A stretch of DNA of 64,000 bases from Cucumis sativus (lineage: Eukaryota; Streptophyta; Magnoliopsida; Cucurbitales; Cucurbitaceae), in NCBI RefSeq assembly GCF_000004075.3, contig NC_026661.2, forward strand, positions 11,746,307 to 11,810,306, in the 5' to 3' direction. The notes under the pieces are model-generated. The model searched no databases and was not told the origin of the DNA. It saw only the letters and a program-made list of their open reading frames with translations. Of the stretch, positions 41,601-53,049 are shown piece after piece. A program made the translations under genes and the position numbers. Position 1 is the stretch's first letter. Every line of letters starts with the position of its first letter.

Positions 41601-42035
41601 TCGGTTGCTGAAGGTTCCAATTTGAAAGTTCAGGTCGCACTGCTCAATATGATTGCTGATCTATCTAGAAACAGAAGAAGTGCATCGGCATTGGAAGTAG
41701 TTCTGAAGAAGATCAGTGGCCTTGTAGCAGGTGTAGCCTTTAGTGGTGTTGTGGGGCTTAGGGAAGCATCTTTGAATGCGCTTGGAGGACTTGCATCTAT
41801 AGATCCTGACCTTATTTGGCTTCTAGTCGCTGACGTATACTACTCCATAAAAAAGGACGTGCCTTTGCCACCCTCATCAGAATTTCCTGAGGTATCTCGA
41901 CTTCTTCCACCACCTTCATCTCCAAAAGGGTATCTTTATGTGCTTTATGGGGGTCAAAGTTATGGTTTTGACATAGAAGTTTCGTCTGTGGAAATTGTAT
42001 TTAAGAAATTGCAATCCAACATTTTTACGTGTTGA
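29663..42035 (+). CDS. TTI1: TTI1 homolog (TELO2-interacting protein 1), HEAT/ARM-repeat protein
   Basis: Seventeen exons: 29663-29877, 30391-30589, 31410-31715, 31807-31896, 32617-33099, 33198-33305, 35510-35640, 35724-35856, 36398-36743, 36823-37304, 37404-37583, 37661-37819, 38071-38145, 38423-38594, 40314-40462, 40899-41114, 41400-42035. They sum to 4080 nt, 1359 aa, the usual size of plant TTI1. All junctions are GT-AG and in frame. The start is the first in-frame ATG after a TAG at 29627. Recognisable family segments include YVLFPLLLLLDAA (exon 2), KVGTADALAFFLPGV (exons 4-5), and near the end LREASLNALGGLASIDPDL and YLYVLYGGQSYGFD. TTI1 with TELO2 and TTI2 forms the TTT complex, which works with HSP90 to fold and stabilise PIKK kinases (ATM, ATR, TOR). 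The protein is alpha-solenoid throughout. Introns 4, 6, 8 and 14 carry LINE or other retroposed DNA, yet the reading frame is intact. Confidence 0.92.
31157..31179 (+). repeat. Poly-G tract in TTI1 intron 2
   Basis: Twenty-three consecutive G residues, very unusual in such AT-rich DNA. It could fold as a G-quadruplex in the transcript, or its length could be a sequencing or assembly artefact. Confidence 0.95.
32180..32290 (+). mobile_element. LINE 3' tail, sense orientation, TTI1 intron 4
   Basis: The stretch ending 'ttttatcttaataaaagttg...catcaaaa' followed by an AT run has the layout of a plant LINE 3' UTR with a signal-like aataaa and a degenerate A-tail. It is 5'-truncated and carries no coding sequence. 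Confidence 0.4.
33590..34760 (-). mobile_element. LINE (L1-type) 3' half, antisense in TTI1 intron 6
   Basis: Minus-strand frames at 34594-34385 and 34315-34070 match the region after the reverse transcriptase in plant L1 LINE polyproteins: 'WNDIS', 'VHLVHCVVGEGR', 'VDVVSFLPLLEGHSFR'-like blocks in order. The downstream part (34000-33600) continues to the C-terminal zinc-binding and tail region with stops and shifts. The element is 5'-truncated and degenerate. It accounts for most of this unusually long (2.2 kb) intron. Confidence 0.7.
36006..36098 (-). mobile_element. Tiny 5'-truncated LINE tail, antisense, TTI1 intron 8
   Basis: A T-run (about 36028-36039, antisense poly(A)) followed by 'atgaggaacgtatagatttt...tcattgatagaatgaaattac', typical of reversed plant LINE 3' ends. 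It is flanked by tcaaccatag on both sides (36006-36015 and 36089-36098), a likely 10-bp target duplication. Confidence 0.5.
38744..40011 (-). mobile_element. Polyadenylated retroposon, antisense, with 17-bp target duplication (TTI1 intron 14)
   Basis: Identical attaaatgtttaactgt copies flank the insert (38744-38760 and 39995-40011). The insert (38761-39994, 1234 bp) begins on plus with a T-run, i.e. an antisense poly(A) tail, with an aataaa-type signal about 20 nt inside it. On the minus strand two open stretches (39935-39790 and 39529-39335) appear to be one frame split by a second insertion. The encoded sequence (about 110 aa, acidic, ending with a stop before a long 3' UTR) is not one I recognise. 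It may be a LINE ORF piece or a retrocopied gene fragment. Signature and target duplication indicate LINE-type target-primed insertion. Confidence 0.8.
39524..39789. mobile_element. 250-bp insertion nested in the intron 14 retroposon
   Basis: ccccatag occurs at 39524-39531 and 39782-39789. Removing one copy and the DNA between joins the two minus-strand open stretches of the host retroposon in register at a Gly codon, supporting a real insertion. An 8-bp duplication fits hAT-type DNA transposons, but terminal inverted repeats are weak. A 5-bp reading (catag) would fit a small LTR or TRIM element. Confidence 0.5.
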
Positions 42036-43225
42036 TACAATTCCAACCATTTATCACGCAGTGGTATATCTACCTTTTTTCTGTGTTTCTGAGATAAGCT
42101 TGAGATTTTACTTTGATTCGTTATTCCTGTATTCATGAATGTGTGGCTCATCTTTTCCCCCAAGCTTTATAATTAAAAACTCAATGCTCGATGTCGATGG
42201 GCTTAGAGAGCTCTTTTAGAAAAGTAGTAAAAATGTGGGCGCCTTTAGTAATATGCTTTTCTTCCTTTTTATTGGGCTGTGCCCCCTTAAATAATGCGGC
42301 AAGAGATAAAGTTGCATTCATGAGGATGCATCATGCATCAAGAATACATACATCTTTTAATACCAAAGCCAATTGAGAGTTTGAGTTTAGTACTACAATG
42401 CGGGATGTGGGATGTGACCTAACCGGTTTTGATTTGTTTAGCATTTCTCTTCAATTAGTTTTTTTTTTTTTTTCTTTAAGCTCAACTCAACAAAGATGAA
42501 AACAATGTCTCCATTCTAGCAAATAGTTTCATAGTGTACTATTGCCTTGGGACGTTACAACCCTGATAGGCAGCACATACAAAGCAGATTAACAAAGAAC
42601 GTAATATTTGGTGGTTTAGTTAGTCTAATCATCATAAATTATGGCAGGCTAAGACATTTATCAAAGACTTCTTACCCATTGAATGTTTAGTAGATCTACA
42701 AATTTAAATGAAAAATTAAATGTACATTTAACATTCTTAGTATGTTAGTATGAACGACAAGTTTCTAAAAAAGGCCCAAAAAGTGGACACGCAATGAAAA
42801 TATAGAAGGAAATCCACAACGGGTTTATTAGTAAACAAATTACTTTACGTAAGACATGTTTCAGTCTCCACAATTTACAAATGAAGTGCTTATAGACACA
42901 TTTTTTTCATATAAAAATGTCATTCCAAATAGGCATGAAGACTGTCTACTATGACTTTTATGGGTCCATATTTTTACCTTGGTGGAATCTGTGAAATCCA
43001 TTCATGTATACCCCAAAATATATTTAGTGGCCATATAACACGCAGGAAGAACATGGTTATTATTGGTTTTGTTGGCGAGAAGTTTCTATTATACACATTC
43101 CTGATATTAACATCAATTGACTTCTAAACAACTTGTAAGAGATATGCAGCTTTGTTCAAGAATGAGAACAGAGCAATGATCCTAAAAGGACTCAAAACAA
43201 AAAAAGAAGAATATGCTGTTGCAAT
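42036..43225. other. Convergent intergenic region, TTI1 and peroxidase 3' ends
   Basis: Contains the 3' UTRs of the two converging genes and nothing else that I recognise. A T-run lies at about 42461-42475. Confidence 0.6.
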
Positions 43226-44717
<1,492 letters not shown>

Positions 44718-44995
44718 CTTTTTTGTTGGGTTTTGCAGATTCAAACTCAAAACAATCTCAACTCTTTCACTCTGTTTATCAATTGATCAAAACTTTGTTA
44801 AAGTAATAAATGGAGAGAGGGAAACTCCCGCCATACCCATTTCCCATTATACTCTAACACTCTGCTCTTCACCAATTTTGAAAACCATAACAATAATCTT
44901 CTAAATTACCATTTACTCCCTTCACTTTCAAAATACTCTTAAATCATTTTGTGTTTAATAAAAATATGCTTTTTTTAAAAAAAAAACAAATACAA
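44718..44995. other. 5' flank of the peroxidase gene
   Basis: About 280 bp of promoter and leader between the peroxidase start and the copia-C remnant. No strong TATA box is visible on the minus strand; an 'agtataatggg' element near 44845-44855 is the best candidate. Confidence 0.4.
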
Positions 44996-46250
44996 TCTAA
45001 AATAGATTTCGATTACATGTATGAAATATGTTTACAATAATAAGACACATGACATAGTTAGATAATGGGCATCTATATATCTATAGTATTTATAATACTC
45101 CCTTTTAGATGTCGATTACATGTATGAAATATGTCTCGTTAAAATCTTACTAGGAAAAACTCAATGAAAAAAAATTCTAGTGAAGATAAAAGAGTACGTA
45201 TTTCATATATACTTACAAAAATAAAATTTACTCCCCCTTGTGAAAATCACTTGAAATCTCTAAGTCGTCGCATTTCAATGTTGTGCACTAATTTTTTAAA
45301 GATTGTGGTAGGTAATGATTTTGTAAATAAGTCCACCAAGTTATCTTTTGAACAAATTTGTTGTAAAATGATGTCACAATTTTCTTCAAGATCATGAGTA
45401 TAAAAAAGCTTTGGTGAGACGCTTTTTTCTATCACCTTTAAGAGAATTTACTAGAAAACAAAACACATGATTTTTAAATGTGTTAAGTCATTGACCTTAA
45501 CCATATACAATTTCGAGCATGATTTGAGGAGGTGTCTGTTATGCTTTATCGACAAGATATAGCAGTTTCTCCCCAAATGAATACATAAGTTATCTGGATT
45601 TAGCTTTGTCTGAATCAAATAAATATCAAGAATCTGTAAAATCAACTAAGTTAAAATTTGATTTATTTGAATAAAACAATTCTATATCAATTGTTTTTCG
45701 GAGATCATGAAGTATATGTTTAATTTCACTCCAATGTTCTTTTTGTTAGATAGGAACATATACTATATTTACAGAAAATGCAATACCCGGTCTTGTATTA
45801 TTAGCAAGATACATAAGTGCACTGAGATATGATACTTTTTGGACCAAAAAGTTCTTCGTTTTCATCTCGAGGTCAAAATATATATTTCTTCACATCTAGT
45901 CAACAAACTTATATTGGAATGTTCAATGGATGTGCGTTATCCATATAAAATATTTTCAAAACTTTTTATGTATAAGTTGATTGATGAACAAATATCACAT
46001 CTGTCGGATGCTCAATTTGTAAATCAAATTTTGTTTTTGTCTTTCATGTCGAGTTCTTTCTTAGAGTACTCTATTATCTTTGACCTTTGAAAGTTGTTTA
46101 TCAGTTTCAATTATATTTAAATTATAAAACATATAAAGTTATAAGAGCAAATTACTTACACTATATATAACAAAATCACTAAATAATAAAATTTTCTATC
46201 AAGTATAAATATTTTGTTAAATATTCTATTTATGACGATCTCGTCGAACA
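44996..46250 (-). mobile_element. Ty1/copia fragment copia-C (3' end)
   Basis: The minus-strand frame 45435-45247 contains the RNase H end typical of copia polyproteins: 'CSKDNLVDLFTKSLP' and 'IEMRRLRDF'. Frame 45645-45451 is the adjoining upstream piece ('KLNPDNLCIHLGRNC'). About 44996-45105 is LTR-proximal sequence matching copia-B ('tttataatactcc'). The rest of the element (integrase, gag, other LTR) is missing, so this is a truncated, frameshifted remnant. Confidence 0.75.
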
Positions 46251-46973
46251 AACCTTTCTTACTGTGTCATTTGCTTAAAAAAAACAATGACATTTATTAT
46301 TATTATTATTATTTTGAGGAATATTATGATTATTATTGGGGAATTATCAAAAATAGGATAATTTGGAAGGATCTAAAGAGTTTTGAGATGAATTTTAAAA
46401 AGGATGACTTTTAGGACAAATTAGTTGGAAAAAGTCTATATTACCCTCAAGTTAAAAAATATCCTAAAATCAATTTATGAATCCTCTCTTCTCCTTCTCC
46501 TTCTCCCTCCGTTTTTTCACTTTCTAAAAATGTTTCATTTTTCTCTCATCCCTCCCTCTGGTGTTCCATTTTCCCTCATTTTCACGAAATTTCCTTTTTC
46601 TTCCTTTTCCATTCTTTAATTCGTTTTCTTGAAATTTCTTTCTCAAGCTCTTCCCATGGTCTCCACCGGCCTTTGAAAACCATTTTCTCCATTTTCTCAC
46701 TTCCAAAAAGAATATTTCATTTTTCTCTCATCTCTCTCCATTTTCATACATTGTGGGATAAATTGGCCTTCCTAATTCTAAGAGCATGAGAATGTTGCTC
46801 TCACCTGCATTGTTGTACATTATATAAAAGTTCTGCACACTTTACAATTTTCCAAGATAATGAAATAAAAATTGCATACCAAAAAACAAAAATGGTATTC
46901 ATTCCATTATATAAAACTATTTATGTACATAGTTTGGAACATATACAATTCCTTCAAAAGTTGGAACTAAAAG

Positions 46974-47532
46974 TCAATACATGTGATTGTTGGTCCATAA
47001 TTGAAATGCCAATTGTTTTCTAAAATATGACATGTTTTCTTGACATAATGTAGCTACATCTAAACCAGAAGCTTCATATTCGAAATACTTAATTGTAAAT
47101 ACACCACAATCACTATTGTTGCGTTGAAGTGGAATGGAGTCGACAATGACAAGTGGCCAAGGTTCCTTGTGTGTTGATGATCCGCCTCTCCTAACAAAGA
47201 ATCCAGTAGCATCGAGCAAATTTGGCACCATCTCTTGAATTGGCTCTAATATGCTTCTCATATCTTCGGCACTCGTCAGCGACGGAAGCGAATCCCATAC
47301 CTTAACTTGACAACGTATACCAAGTCCAAGCATAATAGAATCCAATGATTGCCATGGATATTGAATGGAGAGTAAATGTAATCAACATTCACCCAAGGAT
47401 CTTGACAGTCTTGTTTTGATCCGACAACATAGTCAACCTGCTTACTAAATGTGATAAACTACTTACTATAGACTGAAAATGATGAGCAGGGTCAATCTTG
47501 TACATGGGACCGTTAGTTGATGTCGAAGCCAT
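46974..47532 (-). pseudogene. ULP1-type cysteine protease (C48) pseudogene of the MULE
   Basis: Minus strand. The region 47410-47340 reads DPWVNVDYIYSPFNIHGNHW in one frame, carrying the catalytic His block (GNHW). The following part (47345-46974) is in another frame and carries VWDSL (catalytic Asp) and PLQRNNSDCGVF (Gln and catalytic Cys), ending LWTNNHMY. The frame change just after the HW motif, and a stop before it, break the gene. A possible first part begins at 47532 (MASTSTNGPMYK). The family cleaves SUMO or SUMO-like conjugates; transposon-borne copies have unknown roles. Confidence 0.8.
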
Positions 47533-47611
47533 ACTGAAACCTGCATAAAAAAAAAACTAATTAAATATAATTGCATAAGAGACTTACTAAACATGGATGC
47601 ACTAGCATCTT

Positions 47612-48043
47612 GGGACTTCTACTCAAAATTTTGGAAGGTGAGAGATAGGTGCTGATAGGTGCGAGATGCTGGAAAACTTCAAGGCAAAGTTGCTAAGTCT
47701 AATAAAATTGCTAACCCTAAAGCCTTAACACCTAGTAGACTAGCTAAACATGCATTCTAAACGGTTTAGGAAGTTTACACTCTTATATTGGGACTTCTAC
47801 TCAAAATTTTGGAAGGTGAGAGATAGGTGCTGATAGGTGCGAGATGATGGAAAACTTCAAGGCAAAGTTGCTAAGTCTAATACAATTGCTAACCCTAAAG
47901 CCTTAACACCTAGTAGACTAGCTAAACATGCATTCTAAACGGTTTAGGAAGTTAACACTCTTATATTGGGACTTCTACTCAAAATTTTGGAAGGTGAGAG
48001 ATAGGTGCTGATAGGTGAGAGATGATGGAAAAATTCAAGGCAA
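47612..48043. repeat. 178-bp tandem repeat, about 2.4 copies, inside the MULE
   Basis: Units begin at 47612, 47790 and 47968 with gggacttctactcaaaattt. The spacing is exactly 178 bp twice, and the copies differ at only a few positions. The third is cut off after about 75 bp. The array lies upstream (5') of the ULP1 pseudogene. High identity suggests recent amplification. Confidence 0.95.
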
Positions 48044-48969
48044 AGGAAATGGTCTTTCAACAATGCAGCTTATGATAATGTCTTTAGAATACAATATTTA
48101 GAATGCATGTTTAGCACATATCTATTGTACTGGTAACTTTGCAGAGTTTATATGGGATACCAAATATATGTTCGAATTCAAGTTCTAAACTCCAAGGTAT
48201 GGTTTTTCTATTATTACAGTACATTGCAAAGGAAATGGTTTTTCTTCCTAAAAACAGAATGGCTCCCACGGTTCTCTATGTCTGTGTGCATATGACATGC
48301 ATTTCTTCTCTAAAATGTGCTTCTCTAAAATGTGCCAAAAACAAAAAACTCACATCTCAACAGACAACTTAAACAAACAAGATGGAATACTGTAATAATA
48401 AATAAGCTACAACAGACTAACTCTAAAAAAAAAACTGAGATTTTATTACTCACTTGACTTCAAAGATGATGGATACGGCACTGCCAATGTAGAGGAGTGG
48501 ATAAGAAATGGAGAGGTCCGGTGAAAACAAACCTGAAATCGAAATGGATGGAAGTGGAGAAGCGTCCGCCGGAGATGAAGTCGAAAGTAAAACAGAGACC
48601 CGTGCAGAAGAAATGGAGACGTTCCGTGAACAAGTTGAAATCGGAAAATATAGCGGAGAGTCGTGGAGAAGAAATGGATGGAAGTGGAGAAGAAATGGAC
48701 GGAAGAGAAAAACGTTCACCGGAGGCGGGAGAGAGTTGAAGGGGGTAACTGCAGACGCGGGAGAGTTCAAATGCTCTGGTTTACGTTTTTCTTTTGAACG
48801 GCCTTCTGTCTTCGGGTTGAAGAAAAGGAAAAAGAAGAAAAGAGGAAGGAAAATAAAAGAGGGTATTTTCGTCATTTCACCTCCAATTTATCCTAAATCT
48901 CAACTTTTTTACAATCAATCCTAAAACTCTATTTCTACCCTATTTTTGGCCTATTTTTGTCAATTCCCC

Positions 48970-49231
48970 GTTATTATTTAGATTTGCAATATTATGTTTA
49001 ATTTGAATGAGTTTTACATAATGAATAGAAAGAAATTGGTTTTAATTGGATTAGAAATTAGAAATTAGAATAATAAAACCGTTTTTCAGTAATATATTAA
49101 AAAGAAAAAACATTTTTCTTAAAAAACCCTTCTGTTAACCGAACTGTTACGGCGGTCACCGACTGCCTGAATCGGTCATCGAAGCTCCAATCACGAATCA
49201 CCCAATTTCACGATCTTCGTTCAATTTTGCT
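48970..49231 (+). promoter_or_regulatory. Proximal promoter / 5' UTR of the SCI1 homolog
   Basis: Only about 260 bp separate the MULE end from the SCI1 start codon, so the basal promoter and leader are here or inside the MULE terminal repeat. No clear TATA box is seen. The last 90 bp are GC-richer, consistent with a 5' UTR. Confidence 0.4.
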
Positions 49232-51666
49232 ATGGCCGGAAGCGAAAGGAAATCCAAGGAGAAAAGGAAGCATAGAAAATCGGTTTCATCTTCTGATGGT
49301 TACTCATATCTGTTCTTCTTTCCTCTATGCACCTCCCCTCTTTTAATATGTTTTTACTCAACTATTTTCAAGAATTTCTACCAAATACAAGCAGTGCTCC
49401 TACAGACATTTGCTTTTTTGCTTTTCTTGGACTGTATTCTTCACTAATCTATGGTGGATTGCACTGTGTGCTGTGTTAATGCTATTGTTTGTAAAAATTC
49501 AGACGACAAGAGAAGCAAGAGACCAAGAGCTGCAGAAGATGAGGAAAGGGAAAGCAGAAGGAGTGATAAGAGAGAGAAGCGGAAGGAGAAGAAATCTCAC
49601 AAGCACTCTAAACGCCACTCAGGTAAACTCGAATTGCCAATTTGCAGAAATATGCATGTTACGGTTCCTGTTTGATATCATTATGTTTCATCTCATAGCT
49701 GGTCGACTGGTTGTTTTTTGGTATTAAACTGACTTTGAAATGTGGATACTATGGCTAGGTTATGTACAAATCAAAATCCTTTTATTTTCTTATATTCTTC
49801 AAATTTATTATCTCTGCTATTTTTTCAATCTCTTTCTCCAAATTAATGTTTGAAAGGAACTTGTGGTTTCAAGAAAGACGCAGATGCAGATGCAGATGTA
49901 AACTTTTACTTGTTTTACTTTTTGATCCGGATTGTGAAGAAGTACTTTATAAATATGTTTTCAAAGTAAAGTTTTGTCATGCCCTGCATTTTTCTCTCAG
50001 AGAAGAAGTCGAAGGATCTTCACAAAGGCAAGCATCACAAGGGCGATCACCTTTCAGTGAGTTCTTCTGTAATGATAAAGCATGCACATAGTTTATGTGT
50101 TTTACTTTTTCTACTTGATTATCCCTGCATTTCTCCTCTGTTTATTATTCTTTAATGGGTTTGGGAAGTACAGACGTAGGAAATGGATTGCAATGCTCTA
50201 TATAAGAAGTTTTGATTTATCATGCTTTTGTTGTTTTCCCCCCCTACTTTCACTGTCTTAATTTTTAGTGTTATATCTTTAGGTATTCAAATCCAGCAAA
50301 TTTTGTTATAGATTATCCTATTTCGAGATCATCTTAAATGTCCTTGAGATATGTTAACTCAAACATATTGTAGGTAGTGAAGATGTCTGGAAAATTTTGG
50401 ATTGTTTTTCACTCTTTACTATTTCTAATTCATGGGTCTGTGCAGCTCAACTCAATTTATGGGATCACTGGATGTGAGTGAGGTTGCACAAGGATATAAC
50501 TGAGGAGAGTTGTTATAGATTATGGAAAGTTACCTGGTGTCTAAGGTTTTGGTTCAGGTTTGTAGAGGGCTAGAAATTACTAATATAAGTTGCACAAGGG
50601 GAAGGTGCTTGCAAATTTGCAATCTAAAATCCAGCTTGTCATAACTTAGGATTCCTATTCTTTATTATTTTTCTTTTGCTTTTTGACATGAAAGAACCAG
50701 TTTTCATATCAAATTATTTGGTGCTATTTCACTGTATTAGGCTACTTGAATATAGAAGTTAATTTTAATATAGTTGCAATAAGGTTGCCCTATCACCACT
50801 TCTGAAGTATATTAACCATGTACTCCATTCCTTAGTTTTAGACAGAGTCTTATACAGAAAATTAAGCACAATCATGATACATGGTTCTAGAAAAGTGAAT
50901 TATTTAGCAGGTGTGGTTACCCTGAAGAATTAAATCAACCAATTCCTTTTCAAAGTGAATTATGGTGTCTAGACTGGACAAAATAGGAGAAACATCTGGG
51001 TTTTATCCATATTTTTTTGTAGTTTAGCTTCTACCGAACTTCCTGTTTCTATAAATTTCTTTCCTGCCTCATCCGATTGTTGTGAACCTTGCATACTACA
51101 TGATTCAGCCGGCTAATTACTGCGACTGGCATGGTCTTTGGGGATGTTTAGAAAATGTCAAGGACTAGCAATCATTGTTCAAATTCAACTTCACGTCATT
51201 GTTTTCCACTTAAACCTTGTTTTGTTTGCTACTTCTACAGAACTCCTTGCAAGATTTGTTCATCGTAGTATTTTTCTATTGCTTTTTCAGAAATTAAATG
51301 TAATGCCCTAGTTTATTTATTTATCATTATTACTTTTTTTTGGAATTGCAAGGTATATACTATCTCCTATTTCTTGTTATTGAGCTATGACCCTCTGGTT
51401 CTCTGGGTTTAATATTACTTTTGTTGATCTAGAGAGCCAAAATTCAAGAACTGTCCAAGGAAGACTATTTCTCAAAGAATAATGAGTTTGCTACCTGGTT
51501 GAAAGATGTGAAGAATGTGTATTTTTCTGATCTTTCTTCAGAGTCTGCTCGCGAACTTTTCTCAGATTTTGTTGAACTGTGGAATGACAGAAAGCTTGAA
51601 TCTCGATATTACGAGGGTATTTCAAGTGGGCCTCGGACATCCCATAACTGGAAAATCAAGGGGTGA
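49232..51666 (+). CDS. SCI1: SCI1 homolog (style cell-cycle inhibitor 1)
   Basis: Four exons: 49232-49298, 49503-49622, 50001-50056, 51433-51666; 158 aa, close to the tobacco protein. All introns are GT-AG and in frame. The first 80 residues are very rich in Lys, Arg, Ser and His (e.g. RKSKEKRKHRKS, KREKRKEKKSHKHSKRHS) and include several nuclear or nucleolar localisation signals. The conserved domain starts at residue 82: KIQELSKEDYFSKNNEFATW, then SESARELFSDFVELW and RYYEGISSGPRTSHNW. In Nicotiana, SCI1 is a nucleolar protein of stigma/style that restrains cell proliferation and interacts with cell-cycle and RNA-processing factors. Here the function is by homology only. A MULE lies immediately upstream. 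Confidence 0.88.
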
Positions 51667-53049
51667 TAACTTAGCAAGCATGGATTGAAGTAACAAAGAA
51701 TTGAATGAACAAGATTGTCTGAATTATTGCATTTTGGTTTTCCGCTATACTAGTAGTTTCTAGCCAGCGGATTGTATCCTCTTACAAACACCGGATGCAT
51801 AAGAGAATTCAATGTTCTCCGTAGAATTATAGTCTTACCCTTGCTTCTGATATGGAGTGTATTACTTTTCTTATTTCGATGTATCGGAAAACGTAGAAAT
51901 GAATCTTTGTTTATAAACTAGAGTATTTAGAAACTTCTATTCTTTTTATCATTGAAGGATTTGTGGCTGTGGAACTATTTTATGTCGTTCCTTTAAGGTG
52001 GTGTTTAAGGGTTTTTGGTAGTAGGCTTTTTAAAGGTGTTTCCTTGAAACCTTTTCCAAAGATCAATAGTGAATAGGGACGAAAAGGGAAGATTGTGGTG
52101 AAGGCCTGTGATGTAGTATAGTAGATTGACACATCTTTGGTCAAACTCTAGCTGAAGCCTGAAGGACGGACTTTAGTTATAATTATAAGTAGAGATCATG
52201 GATTTGTAGTTGTTTTATACAGTTGACATGACTTTCCTCTCTAGACATTGAAAGTTCGATTCTCGATCTCCTTAGTTGTTACATTTCTACATATTCTTCA
52301 TTGTTTTAAATAGCATGCCTAGAGAATAATATTGGTCATGGCCGGAAGTAAAATATATTTAGTTAGAGACTTATAAAACAATAAGTTGTTACTTTTTGAA
52401 GTGGATGAAGATAATTGACCAAACATTCTCTTGCTATAGTGCTGGAAAACGCTATATTGGAGAATTTCATCGAGACACTTAGGATCCTTAGCTGCCTTTT
52501 ACTTCTTGTAAGTTCCACTTTACAAACTTGCTGCAACTGCATCTCTCTCATAAGATTCCCTTCAAGAATCAAGCTTCTGAGGGAAGAGAAATATTCCAAG
52601 TAAGGGTTAGTTCACCATTGAAGGATTGGATACAAACAAGGAAAGCCTCTCATCATTCTCTCTCCAAATTGATGTTTTCTTTGCGAGAGGATTGACAAAA
52701 AAGAGGAAAAAGGATCATTACTCAAGATGCTTACAAAGAAGTTTTGAATTGCATAGATCACTTTTTTTTTGTTGCTTCTCTTTGGAGTTTTGGTTCACAA
52801 CTACTCCCCCTTTTTATATTAATTAATTGCTAAGGTTCATTTTTTTTTACACTTTCAAGAAGCCCTATGAGGAGAAAATTTGTTTGGATATATTTGTTGT
52901 AAATCACATTAGTATTTTTAAGAATATACATTGAGATATCAATTAGTAAAGTTTATAGATACCAACGAAGGGTTAATTGGGAAACTATTGTAGTTTTGAA
53001 AGAAAAAAGTTTAGGTAAAAGGGTCTCTTTGAAAAATAATTAGAATTTG
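51667..53049. other. Intergenic, SCI1 3' side to copia-B
   Basis: No gene is recognised. Small frames at 52363-52826 have no family match. The first 300 bp probably hold the SCI1 3' UTR. Confidence 0.5.

Larger units (their letters stand above)
46329..48978 (-). mobile_element. Mutator-like element with ULP1 pseudogene (KI-MULE/CUMULE type)
   Basis: The element body is 46338-48969 (2632 bp). The left end (from ggggaatta) and the reverse complement of the right end (ggggaattgac) form terminal inverted repeats of about 110-115 bp, sharing 'caaaaatagg', 'ttttagga' and 'ataccctc' in order. The flanks attattatt (46329-46337) and gttattatt (48970-48978) form an imperfect 9-bp target duplication, the Mutator hallmark. 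Inside are a broken ULP1 protease gene and a 178-bp tandem array. No MuDR transposase was found, so it is non-autonomous. ULP1-bearing MULEs are known from melon, Arabidopsis and rice. A MITE of the same family is at 57619-58200. Confidence 0.85.

Noticed and set aside
48508..48924. 138-codon plus-strand frame (Lys/Glu/Gly-rich) at the right end of the MULE
   Set aside because: It runs through the terminal inverted repeat, is purine-rich low complexity, and overlaps an equally long frame on the other strand. More likely leader sequence of the MULE than a gene.
52195..52285. tRNA-like T-arm (agttcgattct)
   Set aside because: No matching acceptor stem, D-arm or anticodon arm at the right spacing.
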